The notes under the pieces: model-generated
The model's database searches: none
What the model was told of the DNA's origin: nothing
The model's input: only the letters and a program-made list of their open reading frames with translations
Position numbers and translations under genes: made by a program
Source of the DNA: Ricinus communis
Lineage: Eukaryota; Streptophyta; Magnoliopsida; Malpighiales; Euphorbiaceae
Assembly: GCF_019578655.1 (NCBI RefSeq)
Contig: NC_063265.1
Location: forward strand, 22,864,285 to 22,928,284
Direction of reading: 5' to 3'
DNA: 64,000 nt
Shown here: in pieces, positions 61,504 to 64,000 of the stretch
How the letters are laid out: each line of letters starts with the position of its first letter
How positions within the stretch are numbered: the first letter of the stretch is position 1

Positions 61504-63460
61504 TTAGTAAAAACACATCCTTAAATGGAAGAATAATTCTATAAGCATATTATTAATATGGTTAGCATCTATGCCAACTTGCTGCAGTGCCTTTTGGTTA
61601 TGTAACAAAGAAACTGTAATTCTCTTCTACATATTGTGTTATAGAATTATATATTACTATGAATGGTAAAGTAACAATGCTTGAATTGGAATTTCATCAG
61701 TAATTCTGTTGAAAATTTAATTTAATTTCAATCAAAATTCAAAGTTCACAGATTGACCTCAATCTTTAAAATACAGAAAATTTTTAGTGAAAGTTCTGGC
61801 ATCCACAAGATTCTGTCAATTGTTCAGAAAGCAAATGGAGAAAAAATGTAGCAGGGAGAATATTATTTATTTTCCTATTATTTCCCTTCTTTTTATTTTT
61901 CATTACCTATATTACGAATTACTCCTTATTAGCCCACATCACAAGCACATTGTAGATTAAACAATAGACAGTTACATGGGAAAGGGGCATAGAAAATAAG
62001 TTGAGTAAACGATACTTAAATTTTGCTATAAATTATTTCAAAAGAAAAATATTTTGCTAGAAATATTTACATGATTTTTAATTTTTTAGTATTTAATTTC
62101 AATTTTAATTTCAGATGAAGGGTTTCTATGGGAATTCAATGTAATTTTTTGAGGTGACAGTCAAAATGTTTTTTTTTTTTTTAAAGAATATATGTTCTAT
62201 TAGCTAACATTTAAAATGCATACCATTTGAGCAAATATGAGAAAAATTGGGTAACATTGGGAAAAATGTGAAACATCTGTGTATTTTTTCAAAAAAAAAA
62301 AAAATCTACTTTTCTTTAAATTTATTTTTTTTACCCAAATCCACTTTAAATAATTTGAAATATACAAGTTCTTTATCAATAATTAGTACACGTTAATTTG
62401 ACCGCAATTTTATTTTTCAAATATCCCAAAATTTAAAGTATATCTTGTTTTTGAATACAAATATAAGTAATACAATTGAGACTAATCCTTGCAATTTTTT
62501 AAAATAAATTATTTTTTTCAAATCCATTATACTAAATATATATGAAACAGATGTAAAATATATAAAATTGATATTAAAAGTATGACAGAAATGCTAAAAA
62601 ATAATTTTAGATATTATTTTTTAACACTAATTATATATATGCCAAATATTATATAATACATATCAGATATGTATAAAAAAAAACGTAATACTCGTAAAAT
62701 TTATAAAAATTAATACCAAAAATTAATTGTAAATAACAGTTTGAAATATAATTATACTAAATATTATTTAATGAATGCCAAGACATACACCAAACCAATT
62801 AAATAGTATCAAAGTTAAGAAAAAGAATACCAAATTGGTGTACATAGATTGTTTAGCAAAATTATTTAATTTGGACTAAATAGTAATTGTTGTTTATAAA
62901 TTAAACTAACAGGATGTTTAAACTAGACTTATAAATAGGAAGAATCGATCAAGCAGCCAAAAAGAAAAGTATATGCCAGCGTTCTTGTTCTAGTGTAGAT
63001 AAAATGTTGATTAGGACATTATCAGTTTCAGCTAGGAAAAATTTACATTTTATATCAATTAATTGATGGACTTCATTTTCATGGAATGAGATTTATGTGA
63101 TGTAAACTCACATTTTCTCCCTTTAATATAATTCTTGCTAATCAACTTGTGTTTGTTTATTTCAAAAAAATAAAATAAAATTGTGTTTGTCAATACCGTT
63201 AATTGCAAAAGTCAAATGCCATACATATCTTAAATTACTACAATGAAGAACGTTTAGTTTTAGCATGACAATCTGAGGCATCCTTGTCAATCCCATTAGA
63301 TAAATTTTTTATTAATACTTTTCTTCTTGTTTTGGATGAGATTTTATGTGTTTGTTTGAGAGCTCATAGATCTTTGTAACAAGATGGTGTAAATGTAATA
63401 TTTAGAGAGTTACATTTTGAAAAAATAATTGCAGTTTAAAAGATATTTTTTGAATTATTT
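61504..63460. other. 3' flank of the CDC25-like gene and AT-rich spacer
   Basis: First few hundred bases include the 3' UTR. The rest is AT-rich with homopolymer runs, and no coding region is seen on either strand. Confidence 0.6.
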
Positions 63461-64000
63461 GTACGAATGTTTGGCAAATTTTGTAAGTGCACGAATCGCA
63501 ATAAGTAGTAAAAAGTGAATATGAGTATCGTTCCTACAAGGATATTGAAATCAAATACCAGTACTAATTGTGTTTAACAAAATTAAATAATTATAATTAA
63601 ATAAATAATTATCAGGAAAAGAAAATATAAAGTTAAAATATTTTTTTTTAGAAATCTAATAATTAAAAAACTAATTACTTGAATTGCAATATCTTTTCAT
63701 AATTCAAATTGTTAAGTTTTAGTCAAGTGTAAATTACTCAAATTATTTAGAGTTTCGAGCTCATCTAAAAATATCAAAATCAATTACAATCTATTTTCAT
63801 GGTTATGTTAATTAACTAGGGTTCGTTAAGCTCCTTAATAATTTATTTCTCCCCGAAAGATTAGTCTACTTTTGTGATCGAAGTTCTTAAGTTTTATAAG
63901 TCTATGAGCCGACAAACTATACAAATTTAGTTATCTCTAATTTACCTAAATACATGTATTTAATCAGACCTAAAATCAAATACAAAAACTATTAAAACCA
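63461..64000 (-). repeat. Possible LTR end of a gypsy element, cut by the window
   Basis: Text of the type GTGCACGAATCGCAATAAGTAG then GAGTATCGTTCCTACAAGG is common at the inner ends of Athila/Tat-related LTRs, and the layout resembles 13040-13700. The rest lies beyond base 64000. Confidence 0.35.

Noticed and set aside
1..64000. CRISPR arrays, tRNA/rRNA genes, bacterial-type operons or defence systems
   Set aside because: No regularly spaced repeats, no cloverleaf or rRNA cores and no prokaryotic gene arrangement; all repeats found are microsatellites, a minisatellite, LTRs or viral copies.

Overview
The window is nuclear DNA of a flowering plant, almost certainly a eudicot. Evidence: two spliced, conserved plant genes near the ends (BMS1 on the minus strand, CDC25/ACR2-like on the plus strand), short GT-AG introns plus one AT-AC intron, AT-rich spacers with (TA)n and (GA)n microsatellites, and about 50 kb of nested retroelements and plant pararetrovirus DNA between the genes. 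A Euphorbiaceae/Malpighiales source is only a guess. I see no bacterial operon, CRISPR array, tRNA or rRNA gene.

Layout. 1-6.8 kb: BMS1, a ribosome-biogenesis GTPase, 13 coding exons in the window with the 3' end cut off by the window edge. 7-14.4 kb: a minus-strand Athila-type Ty3/gypsy element with one LTR, a tRNA-Asp primer site, gag, protease and integrase, but reverse transcriptase and RNase H are missing. 14.4-19 kb: AT-rich spacer, a dispersed non-coding repeat and LTR-like sequence. 19-31.9 kb: an endogenous pararetrovirus (Caulimoviridae, florendovirus-like) cluster with one nearly complete decayed copy on plus, a 5'-truncated copy on minus arranged tail to tail with it, and two plus-strand fragments. 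The joints carry a 30-bp viral sequence in inverted and direct repeats, a 160-bp inverted duplication and (TA)n tracts. 31.9-39.66 kb: LTR-like sequence, a Ty1/copia LTR with a tRNA-Met primer site, and a 3' copia pol plus LTR fragment, both on minus. 39.66-45.9 kb and 51.96-52.2 kb: a decayed Tat/Ogre-type gypsy element on plus with an antisense ORF. That ORF is split by a nested Athila-type element (45,922-51,954) flanked by a 5-bp target duplication. 52.2-58.7 kb: unassigned repeat-derived sequence, a 21-bp minisatellite and another copy of the dispersed repeat. 58.77-61.5 kb: a complete three-exon CDC25/ACR2-like rhodanese-domain gene. 61.5-64 kb: AT-rich spacer ending in LTR-like sequence.

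The two host genes have unrelated functions and simply flank a repeat island. I found no convincing new enzyme system. The observations most worth checking are the U12-type AT-AC intron of BMS1, the rearranged pararetrovirus cluster with its uncharacterised second ORF, the nested insertion in the antisense ORF, and the loss of the reverse transcriptase region in both Athila-type elements. All identifications come from reading motifs and comparing sequences by eye; no database search was run.
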